Source: Planctomycetota bacterium (GTDB lineage: Bacteria; Planctomycetota; Planctomycetia; Pirellulales; PLA5). From it: a stretch of 59,529 nt of DNA. The DNA is taken from NCBI GenBank assembly GCA_003576845.1, contig QEVJ01000064.1, positions 1 through 59,529 of the forward strand, in the 5' to 3' direction. The translations under genes were made by a program, and so were the position numbers. A model generated the notes under the pieces. It saw only the letters and a program-made list of their open reading frames with translations. It did no database searches and had not been told where the DNA came from. Shown here in pieces: positions 25,705 through 36,410 of the stretch (its first letter is position 1; every line of letters begins with the position of its first letter).

Positions 25705-26328
25705 TTACTGGTGACTCTGCTGATACACCGCCTGCAACAGCGACTCCACATCTTTGTACTTTTTCTTCTCCGCCAGCGCCGCGTCGAGCAGTTTTCGTGC
25801 GTCGCGCTCGCTGTGGCCGAGGGTAATGAGCACGTCATACGTCTCGCGAACTACGTCCTGGGCGACTTCGGCCTCTGTCGGTTCCGACTGGGCGACCAGA
25901 AGCGCGAATTTGGGCATTTTACGGCGAAGCTTGGCGATAATCCGCTCGGCGAGCGCGGGCCCAATGCCCGGCAACGCCGAAACGCCTTTGATGTCCTGTT
26001 CTTCGATCGTCGTCGCCACTTCTCGGACGGGACGGACCATCGAACGCAGGGCTTTTTTTACGCCGACGCCGTCCACCGAGCAAAACAGATCGAAAAACTC
26101 CCGCTCGACCTCGCTCAAAAAGCCGATCAGCCGCGGGGTGAGACGCCCGTGGGCCGGGTTGCCTTCCAGGTACTCGATCGCGTGCAGGCTGACCTCCTCG
26201 CCGAGCCGCGACTGAAGCTGCCGCCGGGCAAACTCGGGGATGAGCACTTCATACTCGAACGGTCCCACTGCCAGCGACAGGTCACCCTCGCCGAGACGCA
26301 CGAGTTTGCCGGAAATCCGCGTGATCAC
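25705..26328 (-). CDS. ruvA: Holliday junction branch migration complex subunit RuvA
   Basis: I choose the GTG at 26328: it gives the usual RuvA opening (M)[11 protein letters not shown], a normal 207-residue length and a GGAG nine bases upstream. The longer frame to 26520 is not homologous. RuvA binds four-way junctions and loads RuvB. Visible features are domain I (residues 1-64), the helix-hairpin-helix [14 protein letters not shown] (about 78-91), the second hairpin [14 protein letters not shown] (about 115-128), and the C-terminal domain III ([20 protein letters not shown]) that contacts RuvB. ruvB and ruvC are not in the window. It heads the leftward array that continues through two zinc-ribbon genes to cysD. 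Confidence 0.93.
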   Translation of the reverse strand: MITRISGKLVRLGEGDLSLAVGPFEYEVLIPEFARRQLQSRLGEEVSLHAIEYLEGNPAHGRLTPRLIGFLSEVEREFFDLFCSVDGVGVKKALRSMVRPVREVATTIEEQDIKGVSALPGIGPALAERIIAKLRRKMPKFALLVAQSEPTEAEVAQDVVRETYDVLITLGHSERDARKLLDAALAEKKKYKDVESLLQAVYQQSHQ

Positions 26329-26877
26329 AGCGTTTGGCTCCAGAAGGCCAGAAGGAGAGCGCGACGGGGACAGCAATTCGCCGCGCCCGGCCGGCATCAC
26401 CGTAGGCGAACGGCCGCCAGCAATCAAGCGGGCGGCAAGAAGATGTAATGCGACGAGCTCCGCGAAAACACCGCGGCTTTTGCGCGCAGAATAAGCGCTA
26501 GGTGCCCAAGAATTGCGCATCCGCGAAGTCGCCGGCTTGCGGCGGCTTTTTTCTTTTTTCGCCGCAAGCCAATTGCAAGCCCCGGCTTATGCGCTAAGAT
26601 GCTCTCTTGTTTTGCTCGCCTGTGGGGGATCGAGGTATCGCGTGTGCTAATTGCGTTCCGCCAAATTGGGCACGCCGACGCGTCACGTCCGGCATCGCGG
26701 CGCTCCTTCTCGCCGCTTTTGCCACGACATGGGAGAATTCGTGCTGCCGCGGCCCACACAAGGCCGGCACGCGAATCAAATCTTGCCAAAGTAAGCCCTC
26801 TGCCGGCGGCGCGCTCAACGGGAATCGCATAGGGACCCGCACTTGGGTCAAGTTCATTTATCGAAAGGATAGTACAA
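26329..26877. other. Divergent spacer between ruvA and glnA
   Basis: No gene is supported. It contains an inverted repeat (GGCTTGCGGCG at 26534-26544 against CGCCGCAAGCC at 26560-26570, with a T-rich loop), a possible glnA promoter and a leader of about 270 bases. The leader shows no riboswitch that I recognise. Confidence 0.5.
26573..26600 (+). promoter_or_regulatory. Possible sigma-70-like promoter for glnA
   Basis: TTGCAA (26573-26578) and TAAGAT (26595-26600) are spaced by 16 bases on the glnA strand, immediately after the inverted repeat. This is a weak prediction from consensus only. A sigma-54 -24/-12 site was looked for and not found. Confidence 0.3.
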
Positions 26878-28290
26878 GTGACTCCGAAAGAAGTGTTGGC
26901 AATGTGCCGCGAGAACGATGTCAAGGCGGTCGATCTGCGGTTCATGGACTTTCCGGGCCTGTGGCAGCATTTCACGATCCCCGTCAGCAAGCTCGACGAG
27001 GACGTCTTCGAGGACGGTCTCGGATTCGACGGCTCCAGCATCCGCGGCTGGCAGGCGATCAACGAATCCGACATGCTCGTCGTGCCCCAGCCGGACACGG
27101 CCTTCCTCGATCCGTTCACCGCGCTCCCCACGCTGGTGATGATCTGCAACATCCAAGACCCGATCACCCGCGAAGACTACTCGCGCGACCCCCGCAACGT
27201 CGCCCGCAAGGCGGTGAACTATCTCAAGAGCACGGGCATCGGCGACACCTGCTTCATCGGCCCGGAGGCCGAGTTCTTCATCTTTGACGACGTCCGCTTC
27301 GACCAGCGGGCAAACGAAGGCTACTACCACCTCGACAGCATCGAAGGCGAGTGGAACCGCGGCCGCGTCGAAGGCCCGAACTTGGGCTATAAGCTCCGCT
27401 ACAAGGAAGGCTACTTCCCGGTCCCGCCGTCCGATCAGCTCATGGACATCCGCAACGAGATGATGCAGACGATGATCGACTGCGGCATCGACGTCGAGGC
27501 CCAGCACCACGAAGTCGCCACCGGCGGGCAGTGCGAAATCGACATGAAGTTCAACGAGCTCGTCAAAATGGGCGACGCGGTCTTGATGTACAAGTACATC
27601 ATCAAGAACGTCGCCAAAAAGTACAACAAAAGCGTCACCTTCATGCCCAAGCCGCTCTACGGCGACAACGGCTCCGGTATGCACACGCACATCTCGATCT
27701 GGAAGGGCGGGCAGCCGCTCTTCGCCGGCTCGGGATATGCGGGCCTCAGCGACACCGCCATGTACGCCATCGGCGGTATCCTCAAGCACGCCCCGGCGAT
27801 TCTCGGCTTCTCGAATCCGACCACGAACAGCTACAAGCGGCTCGTGCCGGGCTACGAAGCGCCGGTCAACCTGGCGTACTCACAGCGGAATCGCTCGGCC
27901 GCCTGCCGCATTCCGATGTACAGCCCGAGTCCCAAGGCGAAGCGGGTCGAGTTCCGCTGCCCGGACCCAAGTTGCAATCCGTATCTCGCGTTCTCCGCGA
28001 TCTTGATGGCCGCCATCGATGGCATCCAGAACAAGACTCATCCCGGCGAACCGCTGGACAAGGACATCTACGACCTCCCGCCGGAAGAACTCGCCAAAGT
28101 ACCGAAGGCCCCCGGCTCGCTCGAAGAATCGCTCGGCGCCCTGGCCGAGGACCACGAGTTCCTCCTCCGCGGCGAAGTCTTCACCAAGGACGTGATCGAC
28201 ACCTGGGTCAGCTACAAAATGGAAAAGGAAGTCGACGCCATGCGCCTCCGCCCGCATCCGTATGAGTTCTGCTTGTACTACGACATCTAG
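26878..28290 (+). CDS. glnA: Type I glutamine synthetase
   Basis: Glutamine synthetase condenses glutamate and ammonia using ATP. The 470-residue size is that of GSI. Signatures: [17 protein letters not shown] (about 50-66), the metal-site segment [10 protein letters not shown] (about 125-134), [14 protein letters not shown] (about 265-278), and [10 protein letters not shown] (about 339-348). [10 protein letters not shown] (about 394-403) carries the Tyr adenylylated in GSI-beta enzymes, so control by GlnE-type adenylylation is likely. The start is GTG with GAAAGGA eight to nine bases upstream. A strong terminator follows, so it is probably monocistronic. Confidence 0.96.
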   Translation: MTPKEVLAMCRENDVKAVDLRFMDFPGLWQHFTIPVSKLDEDVFEDGLGFDGSSIRGWQAINESDMLVVPQPDTAFLDPFTALPTLVMICNIQDPITREDYSRDPRNVARKAVNYLKSTGIGDTCFIGPEAEFFIFDDVRFDQRANEGYYHLDSIEGEWNRGRVEGPNLGYKLRYKEGYFPVPPSDQLMDIRNEMMQTMIDCGIDVEAQHHEVATGGQCEIDMKFNELVKMGDAVLMYKYIIKNVAKKYNKSVTFMPKPLYGDNGSGMHTHISIWKGGQPLFAGSGYAGLSDTAMYAIGGILKHAPAILGFSNPTTNSYKRLVPGYEAPVNLAYSQRNRSAACRIPMYSPSPKAKRVEFRCPDPSCNPYLAFSAILMAAIDGIQNKTHPGEPLDKDIYDLPPEELAKVPKAPGSLEESLGALAEDHEFLLRGEVFTKDVIDTWVSYKMEKEVDAMRLRPHPYEFCLYYDI

Positions 28291-28323
28291 TGCCGCGTGC
28301 GTTTAGTCGACCAAAACATTTCA

Positions 28324-28361
28324 AGCCGTCGGCGGTGCGTCGCACCGCCGACGGCTTTTTC
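28324..28361 (+). terminator. Rho-independent terminator of glnA
   Basis: AGCCGTCGGCGGTGCG pairs perfectly with CGCACCGCCGACGGCT (16 bp, minimal loop) and is followed by TTTTT. It lies 33 bases after the glnA stop. There is no T-run in the opposite direction. Confidence 0.9.
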
Positions 28362-28409
28362 CTATAGGACTCCCGTTCCCTTTATTTCGCCCCGCATTTG
28401 GAGGCAGAT

Positions 28410-29470
28410 TCATGGCATTTCGATTATGAACGTTTCGTCACTGATGAATCCACCGTCGCTGTCCTCCTTGATGACCCAGGCGAGCGCCCAGCCTTCAGAA
28501 ACGTCGTAAACCAGATCGTACTGCGGCACAATGGCGATCTTACCCGTGTGATCCATGAATCCCCACTTGCCGTGGAGCTTGACGGCAGCGAATCCTTCGG
28601 CGAAGCATCGCAAGTCCTCGAACCGAAAATCGATGACCATGCGGCCATTCGTGTCGATGAATCCCCATTTGCCGTCCCGCTTGACGGCGATCTTGCCCTC
28701 GGTTGCGCCGTAGGATTCTTCGTATTGGTATTTGATGACGACGCGCCCGCCGCGATCGATGACGCCCCATTTGCCGTCCTTCTGAACACCAGCGAGACCT
28801 TCCTTGAAGCCGGTTCCCTGGGTATAGCCGTTGTCGATGCGAACGACTCCCTGGCGATCGATATACTTCAACTGGCGGTTTTCCGTGACGGCGGCAAGAC
28901 CCTCGCTGAAACCTTGCACTTCGTCGTAGGTCGTGGGAACGACGAGCCTGCCCGAGCGATTGACGAAGCCCCATTTTTTTCCCGTGGCGACGGGGCCAAG
29001 ACCTTCCTTGAAATGCTCCGCCTGGTCGTAGAAGAACGGAACTTTGGTGTCGCCGCACAGATCAATGTATCCCCACTTGTCGTCACGTTTGACCGCCGCG
29101 AGACTTTCCGAAAACCAACGCGCCTCGTCGAATTGGCACGGAATGACGACGACGTCTTTGTCGTCGGCGAATCGAATAAATCGGTCGCGCCGGGGACGGG
29201 TTTGTAATGCGGATAGGGCCGCTTGCTCAAAAACGATTCGACCCGCTTGCGACCCTTGGCGGTATCCGCTTCCGCGATGATCTTGCTCAGCGATCCCTCC
29301 GCCCCGGCCGCTTGCAACACGACCATTCGATCGCCGCGCAAAAGTGGCTCGATCGACTTCCCAAGGTCCGCCCAAAACTCAATCTGCCCCGCGATGCTGC
29401 GCTGCGAGAATTGCACGATCGCGCGTGCGTCGCCGACGAGATTATCCGACAGCTTGACTGGTTGGCCCAT
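28410..29470 (-). pseudogene. ParD-like antitoxin domain joined to WG repeats, interrupted by a frameshift
   Basis: From the ATG at 29470, about 98 codons encode a ParD-like antitoxin domain: MGQPVKLSDNLVGDARAIVQ, then FSQRSIAGQIEFWADLGKSI, ending at KRPYPHYKPVPGATD. Near 29178-29180 the frame changes. Immediately afterwards the other frame encodes about six WG repeats (DDKWGYIDLCGD, KKWGFVNRSGR, DGKWGVIDRGG, DGKWGFIDTNG, HGKWGFMDHTG) to a stop at 28410. Adding one base to the T-run (GATTTATT to GATTTTATT) would join them as ...ATDFIRFADDKDVVV. So it is either a one-base deletion, a sequencing error or programmed slippage. WG repeats are of unknown function. No toxin gene is adjacent. Confidence 0.7.
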
Positions 29471-29650
29471 TGCGAACCCCGCTTCGATAATGGCAGCATT
29501 TTGCTACCGGCGAGTCACCTCGGCGCGGGGCACGGGGCAATTCGGCCACCAAACCGATGCCTTCATGCCGATACCGCAACCGCTTCAACGGTCACACTTT
29601 CGCCGATCGGCAGATTGCCCAACGCCCTGTCGCGTCGTCCAGCCACGCGC

Positions 29651-32600
29651 CTACTGCATCTCCGCAAGTGCCGGATCGCGGTGGGGCTTCCCTTGCTGGA
29701 ACAGGGCGATGCGCGACTCGATCGTCGGAACGAGTTTCGCCCCGCTCTTGTCGGGAAGCGACGCCGCAGCCGCGATCGCCTCTCGGCAGACTTCGATCGC
29801 TTCCTGGAATTCGCCAGTCTCGGCAAGAGCGACGGCCAGCGTGCTGAGGAAGTTCGGGTCTTTGCGATTCGACGCCTTGCACGCGGCGCGGGCAAGCGCA
29901 ACGGCGCGCTGGCCGTCGCGGAACTGGGCATTGGGATGCGTCGCCAACACCCAGGCGAGATCGTTGGCCGCGGGCGGATAGCCGGGCGAAAGGTCGAGCG
30001 CGGCGCGGTACTGGGCGAGGGCTTCGGTGAGCTTTCGCTCGACCAGCAACGCCGCGGCGAGACGGTACCGCGTCGGCGCGTCGTTGCGCACCTGCAATGC
30101 TTCCTCGTACAGCCTGGCCGATTCCTGTGCCTGGCCCAGTTGCAGGCGGATGCCGGCCAGCAGGACGAGATTGTCGGGATCTTGGCGATGCGCATCGAGG
30201 AGTGTTTCGACGTGTTTGGCGGCCGGTTCGAGTTCGTTGAGCGCGAGATGGGCTCGCACCGCCTCGGAACGGACGGCCCGTGCGAGTGGATCGGCGTCGA
30301 GCACCTTGTCAAACTCGGCGAGCGCTTCGCGATACTTCCCCGCATCGAACGCCATGCGGCCGAGCAAGTCGTAGCTCTTGATCGCATCGGTTTTGAGCTC
30401 GGCCCATTTGAGCGACGCACGGTCGAGCCGTTCGAGCCGCCGTTCGGCATCGGCGATGATTTGCCGCAAATAGCGTTCGGTGACGCCGAGATCGCCGGCG
30501 CTCAGCAACATCGACGCGATGGCGAAACTGCCGGTTCCCCTGGGCAAGTCGATGAACCGTCCGCCGTAGGCCGGAATGGCCGCGAAAACCCGTTCTTCCT
30601 CGCCACGCGGCCTTCCGGGTCGATGAGAAAGCTCGCGGGAATCGGCAGCGGACTCTGGCGGACGAAGTACGTGCGCTGAACGACTTCGAGCATGTCGACG
30701 AGATCGCCCTGCGGCACGCCGACGGCGAACGGAAACGAAAGCCCCGCGGCGAACTTCGCGTGTTTCGCGGCGTCGGCGGCCGGATCGGCCGACGGTTCGT
30801 CGACGCAGATCGCGAGCACGTCGAGTTCGGCCGCTTCGAGCGCTTCCCGCGCCGCCGTCCACGCCTTCATCTCGACCAGACACGGCTTGCACCACGGCGC
30901 CCAAAGATTAACCAACAGCGAGCGGCCGTTGCGCGGGGCGACGAGAGCGGATTTGCCGTCCGCGCCGATGTGCGACACCTGCGGCATCAGCGCAGGACGT
31001 AATAGCACGGCTCGGGCCGCTTCGACCGGCTTGCCGCGTTCGAACGGCGACGCGGCGAGCGGTGTTGCCGCAGGCAGCGCGCCCTGCCACGGTTCGACCT
31101 TACCGTAGTTCTCGACGAGCAGATAGCGGCCATTTACGCCGCCGCCGGTGAATGTTTCCGCGGCGCCGCCGGGCCAGCGAACGACGATCTTCTCGATCGC
31201 GTTCGCCTCGCCCAGACCGAAGTGCAGCCACTTGCTCGACTGCGACAGAAAACCGTCCCCCGCGTGCCGCGTCCGTAGCAGCGGGACCGTCTGTCCCGGC
31301 AGATACACCTCGACACGGGCGCCGATCGCGTCGCGATTGCTCTTGCTGCCGCGGAGCAGCAGCGACAGGTGTCCGCCGCCGGCCGGATTCTCGTTGCGCA
31401 ACAGCCGCACCGGCGGGCCGGTGCGATTGGCGGTCCAAATGTCCAAGTCGCCGTCGAGGTCCCAATCGCACGTCGCCATGCCGCGGCCGTCGTCGGTAAA
31501 GTCGAGGTTCCAGGTGGCCGAGACGTTGGCGAAGCGGCTGCCGCGGACGTTCAGGTAAGCGCATTTGCGCTCGTTGCCGCTAAACGCGCGGCCGGCGCGG
31601 AGCAACTGGTTGATCGCGTTCCAGGCACGATCGTATTGGAGCATCTCGCGGGCGGATGCCGAAGTCTGAGGCGAACGCGACACGACCTGTCGCCAGAAGA
31701 AACTTCACAAGTCGCCCGTGTCTTCGCTCGAATAGAATCCGTTCATGATGTAGAGGTCTTCCCAGCCGTCGTTGTTCAGATCCATGAACTTCGACGCCCA
31801 GGCCCAGCGGCCCATCGTCACGTCGGCGTCGACGCTCGCGTCGCGGAATTTGTCGCCGCCCAAGTTCTCGTAGAGCGTGTTGCCGCGGGCGTGGCGCTGG
31901 AGCGTGCCGACGATCTGCTCGTTCGCGCCGGGCTTGAAGTTCGGCCGAAACGCGATCCGGTTGCCGGCCGACGAGAACATGTTGGCGATGTAGGCGTCCA
32001 TCCGCCCATCGCGGTTGTAGTCGCCCCAACTGATCGACATTCCCGAGCCGGGATCGTCGACTCCGGCCGCATCCGTCACGTCAACGAACTTGCCGCCGTC
32101 GTTGCGGAACAGCACCTTGCGGCCGAAGTCGTTGATGACGTACAGGTCCTGGTCGCCGTCGTTGTCGTAGTCCTCGAAGGAGGCCGCAAGCGTGAACTTG
32201 TTGTTCTTCACGTTCAGGCCGACTTCCTGTGTGACGTCCGGAAACTGCCAATTGCCGTCGTTGCGCAGCAGGAAGTTCGGAGCGCCGTTCGTGGCGTCTT
32301 CGTAGGGGACCGGGTTCGAAAATACGTCGCCCTTGCCGAGCATCGTGATCGGGTCGTAACCGCAGACGTAAACATCCACGTCGCCGTCGTTGTCGAAGTC
32401 GGCCGCCGCCATCGACGAAAGCCGCGAGGGCGTGTCGATGATCGCCCGTTGGATGAACCGCGTCTGGCCGTTGTTCTCGAAGATCACGACCGAATGCGCC
32501 ACGGCGATCACCGCGTCCTGATCGCCATCGTTGTCGAGATCGAGAAACAACACGCTGCGGGTGATGTCGAGCAGATTCAAGCCCGCCTCGGCGCCGACCT

Positions 32601-33660
32601 CCTGCGCGGTTCCATCCGGTTGATGGAGAAACAGCAGGTTCGGCAGGCCCGGTGGTTGCGGGACGTACACGTCGTCGAGCCCGTCGTTGTTGATGTCGAC
32701 GACGGTGATGCCGTGATTCGCCTGTTGCACGGCGAGCGACGATTCGAACTGGCCGGACCAGTGGTTGTCGTCGTGGATAAGCTGGCGATTCCAAGCCTCG
32801 TTCGCGCCCAGAGCCGATTTCGTGATCTCCGTGAAGAAACGCCCGGCCCTTTCGTCGGGCAGGATTTCTTCATAGCGCTCGACGCGGATCGCGGCAATTT
32901 TCGGCGGCGAATCCGCCGCGCCGCGCTGCCAGTCGATCTGCCAGGTCGCGTTCTGTTGGACGATAAAGCCGGACTTCGTCGTGCCGTTGGCTTCGAAATA
33001 AGCGGTCGTGCTCACGCGGCCGTCGGCCTGAGGCTCGACGCGAATGGTTTTGAAGAACCAGCGAATGTCGGTGCCGTCGCGATACGGTTCGGCAAGCGCG
33101 GCGAGTGCGGTAGCGAAGCCGGCGGCGCCGCGATGCGTTCCGGAGGATGCGGAATCGGTTGCTCGGCGGACGATCTGAGCGCCGTCGCGAAATGCCTCGC
33201 GGTACTCCGGCCGCAGGTCAGTGCATTCGAAGGCGTCGGTGAGGAACGTCGCGAGTTTCTCCGCCACGAGTTCGTCGGGATGGGAGAAGACCTTGCCCAA
33301 CGCTTTGAGTTGCACGCTCGCCGCGTCGTAGAAGACCTCGGTGTCCCAGGTCGGATCGAGGGCGGCATCGACCTTCGACGTCAGGTCGCGGATGTGCGTC
33401 TGGAAATCGCGCGGCTTGAGGCCCGCGATGGTCCCCAGGCCCTCGTCGTTTGCCGACGGGCCGGCGGGCGGCGCAATGGACGGAGGGCCCGCGTTCGACG
33501 GGCTTTCGCTGTCGGGCGAAATCGCCGCGGTTTGGCCCTCCTCGTCCGTGCGATGCGAGCATCCCACCGAAACGAAAAGAGCCGCGACCAGAACGGCGAA
33601 CGCCGCCTTCGGAATGCCGCGACGCAGCGGTACGGCGCGGGACGACGATATGTCGGGCAT
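29651..33660 (-). pseudogene. CRTAC1-type FG-GAP / UnbV / thioredoxin / TPR lipoprotein gene with one stop and one frameshift
   Basis: Three reading frames together form one gene of about 1,335 codons. Part 1 (33660-31705) has a lipoprotein-like leader ending SVGC and FG-GAP/VCBS repeats (VDINNDGLDDVYVP, ADFDNDGDVDVYV, EDYDNDGDQDLYV). It ends at a TGA at 31705-31707. The same frame continues SFFWRQVVSRSP into part 2 (to about 30600), with an UnbV/ASPIC domain and a thioredoxin-like LLVNLWAPWCKPCLVEM (CxxC motif WCKPC). A frame change at about 30603 leads into part 3, a TPR region ending at 29651. Restoring one G (GTGGC to GTGGGC) gives GRVGEEERVFAA. This FG-GAP/UnbV/redoxin/TPR order is familiar from planctomycetes. 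It may be a pseudogene or carry sequence errors. Confidence 0.75.
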
Positions 33661-34096
33661 AGAGAGGACCAGCAGCCGTTACTGGTTGCCAAATAATTTC
33701 ATTTTATAGTGTACCACAAGGCCGCGGAAAATCGACGACCGCAGATTTCTGCATTCCGGTGGTTTCGCAACGCTCGGGCAATGGCCGGGCGTCCAGCAAA
33801 TGGGCGGCGAGAGTGGTTCAGATCTCAGGGCTGATCCGGCTGATTCGGGCTGCTCGCCGGGCGAACCAAAGATTCGAGATTTTTTCGGCCTTATTGTTGA
33901 CCGGGAGAAAGTTGTAATTAGACTAGACACCCGTAGCGACTCGGGGCGAGCGCGTTGCGCGTATCGTGCCGGTCGCGACGTTTAACAGGCAACTAGTTGG
34001 CGAACGGCGGATCCCGTTATGGTCCGGCCGCGCCAGTGATCTTGTGTTGGCTTTTTCCGCCAGCGGGATTGCGACAACTTCGTAGAGGTAGAACTA
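33661..34096. other. Divergent spacer upstream of a PEP-CTERM gene
   Basis: No gene is seen. A TTGACC (33897-33902), 16 bases, TAGACT (33919-33924) arrangement could be the promoter of the plus-strand PEP-CTERM gene, leaving a leader of about 165 bases. Support is consensus only. Confidence 0.35.
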
Positions 34097-36316
34097 ATGA
34101 CGACGTCAATCTGGCGGGTCTGCCGTGCCGTGAAGGCTGCGGGCTGGTGCGGCATCGTGGCCGCGATTCTTTCGACAACGAATGCCAGGGCCGATTTGAC
34201 GGTTCTGCGCGACTATCAAGGCATTGTGCCTCCGGCCGACATGGTCTACGGCGGCAACTCGGGCACCTCTAGCCCAGTGATCGAACCCGGCACCGATCCG
34301 TCAATCGGCAAATACGTCGTCTCGGCGCTCGGACAGGACTTGTGGGAGCGCGCGGACGCGGGTTCCTTCCTTCACGATGCCGATCCCGTGACCGGTGACT
34401 TCTCGGCTATTGTCCGCGTCTCGTCGATCGTGAACCCGGGCGGCGGCACGCCGGCCCAATGGGGTCGCGCGGGTCTGATGGTGCGGGCCGATCCCGCAGC
34501 CGATCACTCGCCAAACTTTGCGATCGTGCGCCGCACGTCCGATGGCGGTGAATTCTTGGAGTCGACGGTGACCCAGAACCGCGACGCTTTCGGCGCCGGT
34601 TCGGGCGAACCGTTCGGTTTCGGTGGTTCGCAGGACGACGGCGGATTCAATAACACCACGCCGCAGTGGCTCAGCATCGGTCGTACCGGCGGCCAATTTT
34701 ATGCCGCGTTCGCCGCCGATGTCGGCGGCGCCCCGGGGTCGTGGAATCGCGCCAATCCGTTTGGCGTCGTGCCGGCCTTGTCGGGAGACATCTACCTCGG
34801 CTTGGCCACGCAAGGCCGCAAGGATCAAGGCAAGCGTCAGTTGGCGACCTATGAAAACTTCACCCGCGTCGATGAATTTCTCCCCGAATTCTTCCAAGCG
34901 GATCCGCGCGGCGGGAATTTGCTTCCGGCCGCCCCGCTGCCTGGAATTGGCCCCGCAAGTATGATGTGGGGCATTCGCGAAGTACGCGACATCGGCGGCG
35001 CCGCGAACGTCGGCGAAGCAGCTTCGAAGATCGCCGGTGGAACGGGCACGATTTTCGAGGGCCTGAGCCAGTACGTCAACCATACCGACCCGACGACCAA
35101 CCCGTCGGCCGGTAAATTCGGCAATGACGCACCGTTCATTTCGGATGCGCACACCGGCAACACCGACGGACCCGTACCGCCGTACAACGCCGCCGATCCG
35201 GAAGACGACCAGGACGTTCTCATGGTCGGTCACGCCCGCATTCGCGTCACACCGGCGCAAGCAGGTATTTGGAGCTTCGGCGTCCACACCGACGACGGCT
35301 TCGCGATGAGAATTCGCGATTCCGCTGGCAATCTGATGCCGTGGGGTATGACCGATGGGGCCGGCGGCGTGTATGGCGCCGATCGTTCGGAACTCTCGTT
35401 CCCGGATCCGACCGGCGACAGCAACACCCGCGGAACCATGAACCTGCCCGCCGGTAACTACGACGTCGAGTTCGTGTCCTACGAAAACGCCGGCGGCGCC
35501 AATTGGGAGGTGTACCACGCTCAAGGCGTCGTGCTGAACGACGGTGCTTCGAACTGGCGATTGCTCGGCGCGAAGCCCGATCCCGCGAAGCAATACTTCA
35601 AGCCGACGATGGCTCCTCTCGACGATCAGGGCAACCATTTCGACATCACGGTCGTGGATAGCACGCCGGACAACACGCCGGCGCATTCGGTTGCCCAAGC
35701 GCGAAGCATCCTCGATAATCCGGGCGCCAATCCGGTGTTCCAGGGCCTCGCGCCGGTGATCAACCACAAGGATCCTGAAGCCGGCGTGTGCTGCGGCGGT
35801 CTCGACAACGGCGACCTGGCCTGGCCCGGTTTGGCCGACGGCGTGGACAACGAAGACTACGCCACGCGATCGCTCGGCGTGCTGCAAATGCCGGCCGACG
35901 GCTACGTCCGGTTCCATATCCAAAGCGACGATGGCTTCGGGCTGCACATCGACGATGCCCAGTTCAGCATCCTTTCGGCGGCCGGCGGCCCGACGTACCT
36001 CGCCGACGCCGGCACGAGCGTGAACGCCGACTACGGCACCGGCAACACCAACACGGTGCTCGAAGCGTTTATTCCCGCGGGCGAACATTTCATGGAGTTC
36101 ATCCATTGGGATGGCTGCTGCGGTTCGTACGCCGAGGTCTACGTCGGCGGTCTCGCCGGCCAGGACGGCATGTTGCTCGGCTCGTTCAACGATCCGATCG
36201 ACCTCGGCATCATCGCCGGCCCCCAAGTGCTCGCCCTGGTTCCGGAACCGTCGAGCTACGTGCTGGCGGCGCTCGGTTTCGCCGGCATCGTCGCCCTGCG
36301 GCGCCGCCGTAAGTAG
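34097..36316 (+). CDS. PEP-CTERM exported protein with PA14-like modules
   Basis: This 739-residue exported protein has a signal peptide (AAGWCGIVAAILSTTNARA, about 14-32) and the sorting tail VPEPSSYVLAALGFAGIVAL followed by RRRRK. It contains two PA14-like modules recognisable by 'GIWSFGVHTDDGFAMRI' (about 391-407) and 'YVRFHIQSDDGFGLHI' (about 610-625), each followed by a GxHxMEF/GNYDVEF-type strand (YDVEFVSYENAGG, HFMEFIHWDGCCG). PA14 modules bind carbohydrate. A laminin-G/concanavalin-like N-terminal domain (about 35-265) precedes them. GAGGT eight bases upstream supports the ATG. A terminator follows. It was probably exported and processed by an exosortase not in this window. Confidence 0.85.
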   Translation: MTTSIWRVCRAVKAAGWCGIVAAILSTTNARADLTVLRDYQGIVPPADMVYGGNSGTSSPVIEPGTDPSIGKYVVSALGQDLWERADAGSFLHDADPVTGDFSAIVRVSSIVNPGGGTPAQWGRAGLMVRADPAADHSPNFAIVRRTSDGGEFLESTVTQNRDAFGAGSGEPFGFGGSQDDGGFNNTTPQWLSIGRTGGQFYAAFAADVGGAPGSWNRANPFGVVPALSGDIYLGLATQGRKDQGKRQLATYENFTRVDEFLPEFFQADPRGGNLLPAAPLPGIGPASMMWGIREVRDIGGAANVGEAASKIAGGTGTIFEGLSQYVNHTDPTTNPSAGKFGNDAPFISDAHTGNTDGPVPPYNAADPEDDQDVLMVGHARIRVTPAQAGIWSFGVHTDDGFAMRIRDSAGNLMPWGMTDGAGGVYGADRSELSFPDPTGDSNTRGTMNLPAGNYDVEFVSYENAGGANWEVYHAQGVVLNDGASNWRLLGAKPDPAKQYFKPTMAPLDDQGNHFDITVVDSTPDNTPAHSVAQARSILDNPGANPVFQGLAPVINHKDPEAGVCCGGLDNGDLAWPGLADGVDNEDYATRSLGVLQMPADGYVRFHIQSDDGFGLHIDDAQFSILSAAGGPTYLADAGTSVNADYGTGNTNTVLEAFIPAGEHFMEFIHWDGCCGSYAEVYVGGLAGQDGMLLGSFNDPIDLGIIAGPQVLALVPEPSSYVLAALGFAGIVALRRRRK

Positions 36317-36363
36317 CAAAGTAGGCTGGCGAGCCTGCCTCGCCGGACACGATCGATTTCGCG

Positions 36364-36405
36364 CCTGGCCGCCGGAAGCCTCTTCCGGTGGCCAGGTTCG
36401 TTTTT
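36364..36405 (+). terminator. Terminator after the PA14-like PEP-CTERM gene
   Basis: CCTGGCCGCCGGAAG pairs with CTTCCGGTGGCCAGG (one mismatch) and is followed by TTCGTTTTT. It lies between convergent genes, 48 bases after the plus-strand stop and just before the end of the minus-strand gene. Confidence 0.75.
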
Positions 36406-36410
36406 GCCGC

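Noticed and set aside
26534-26570. T-rich-loop inverted repeat as a bidirectional terminator between ruvA and glnA
   Set aside because: ruvA and glnA diverge from this region, so neither needs a terminator here; the T-runs lie inside the loop.
26601-26877. glnA leader as a glutamine riboswitch
   Set aside because: I could not find the conserved glnA-motif junction bases; calling it would be guesswork.
31369-33696. 775-codon plus-strand open frame opposite the FG-GAP gene
   Set aside because: Low-complexity Arg/Val composition, no motif, and fully antisense to a recognisable FG-GAP/UnbV gene.
34301-36319. 672-codon minus-strand open frame opposite the PA14-like PEP-CTERM gene
   Set aside because: No start context, no domain; the plus-strand gene has signal peptide and sorting tail.
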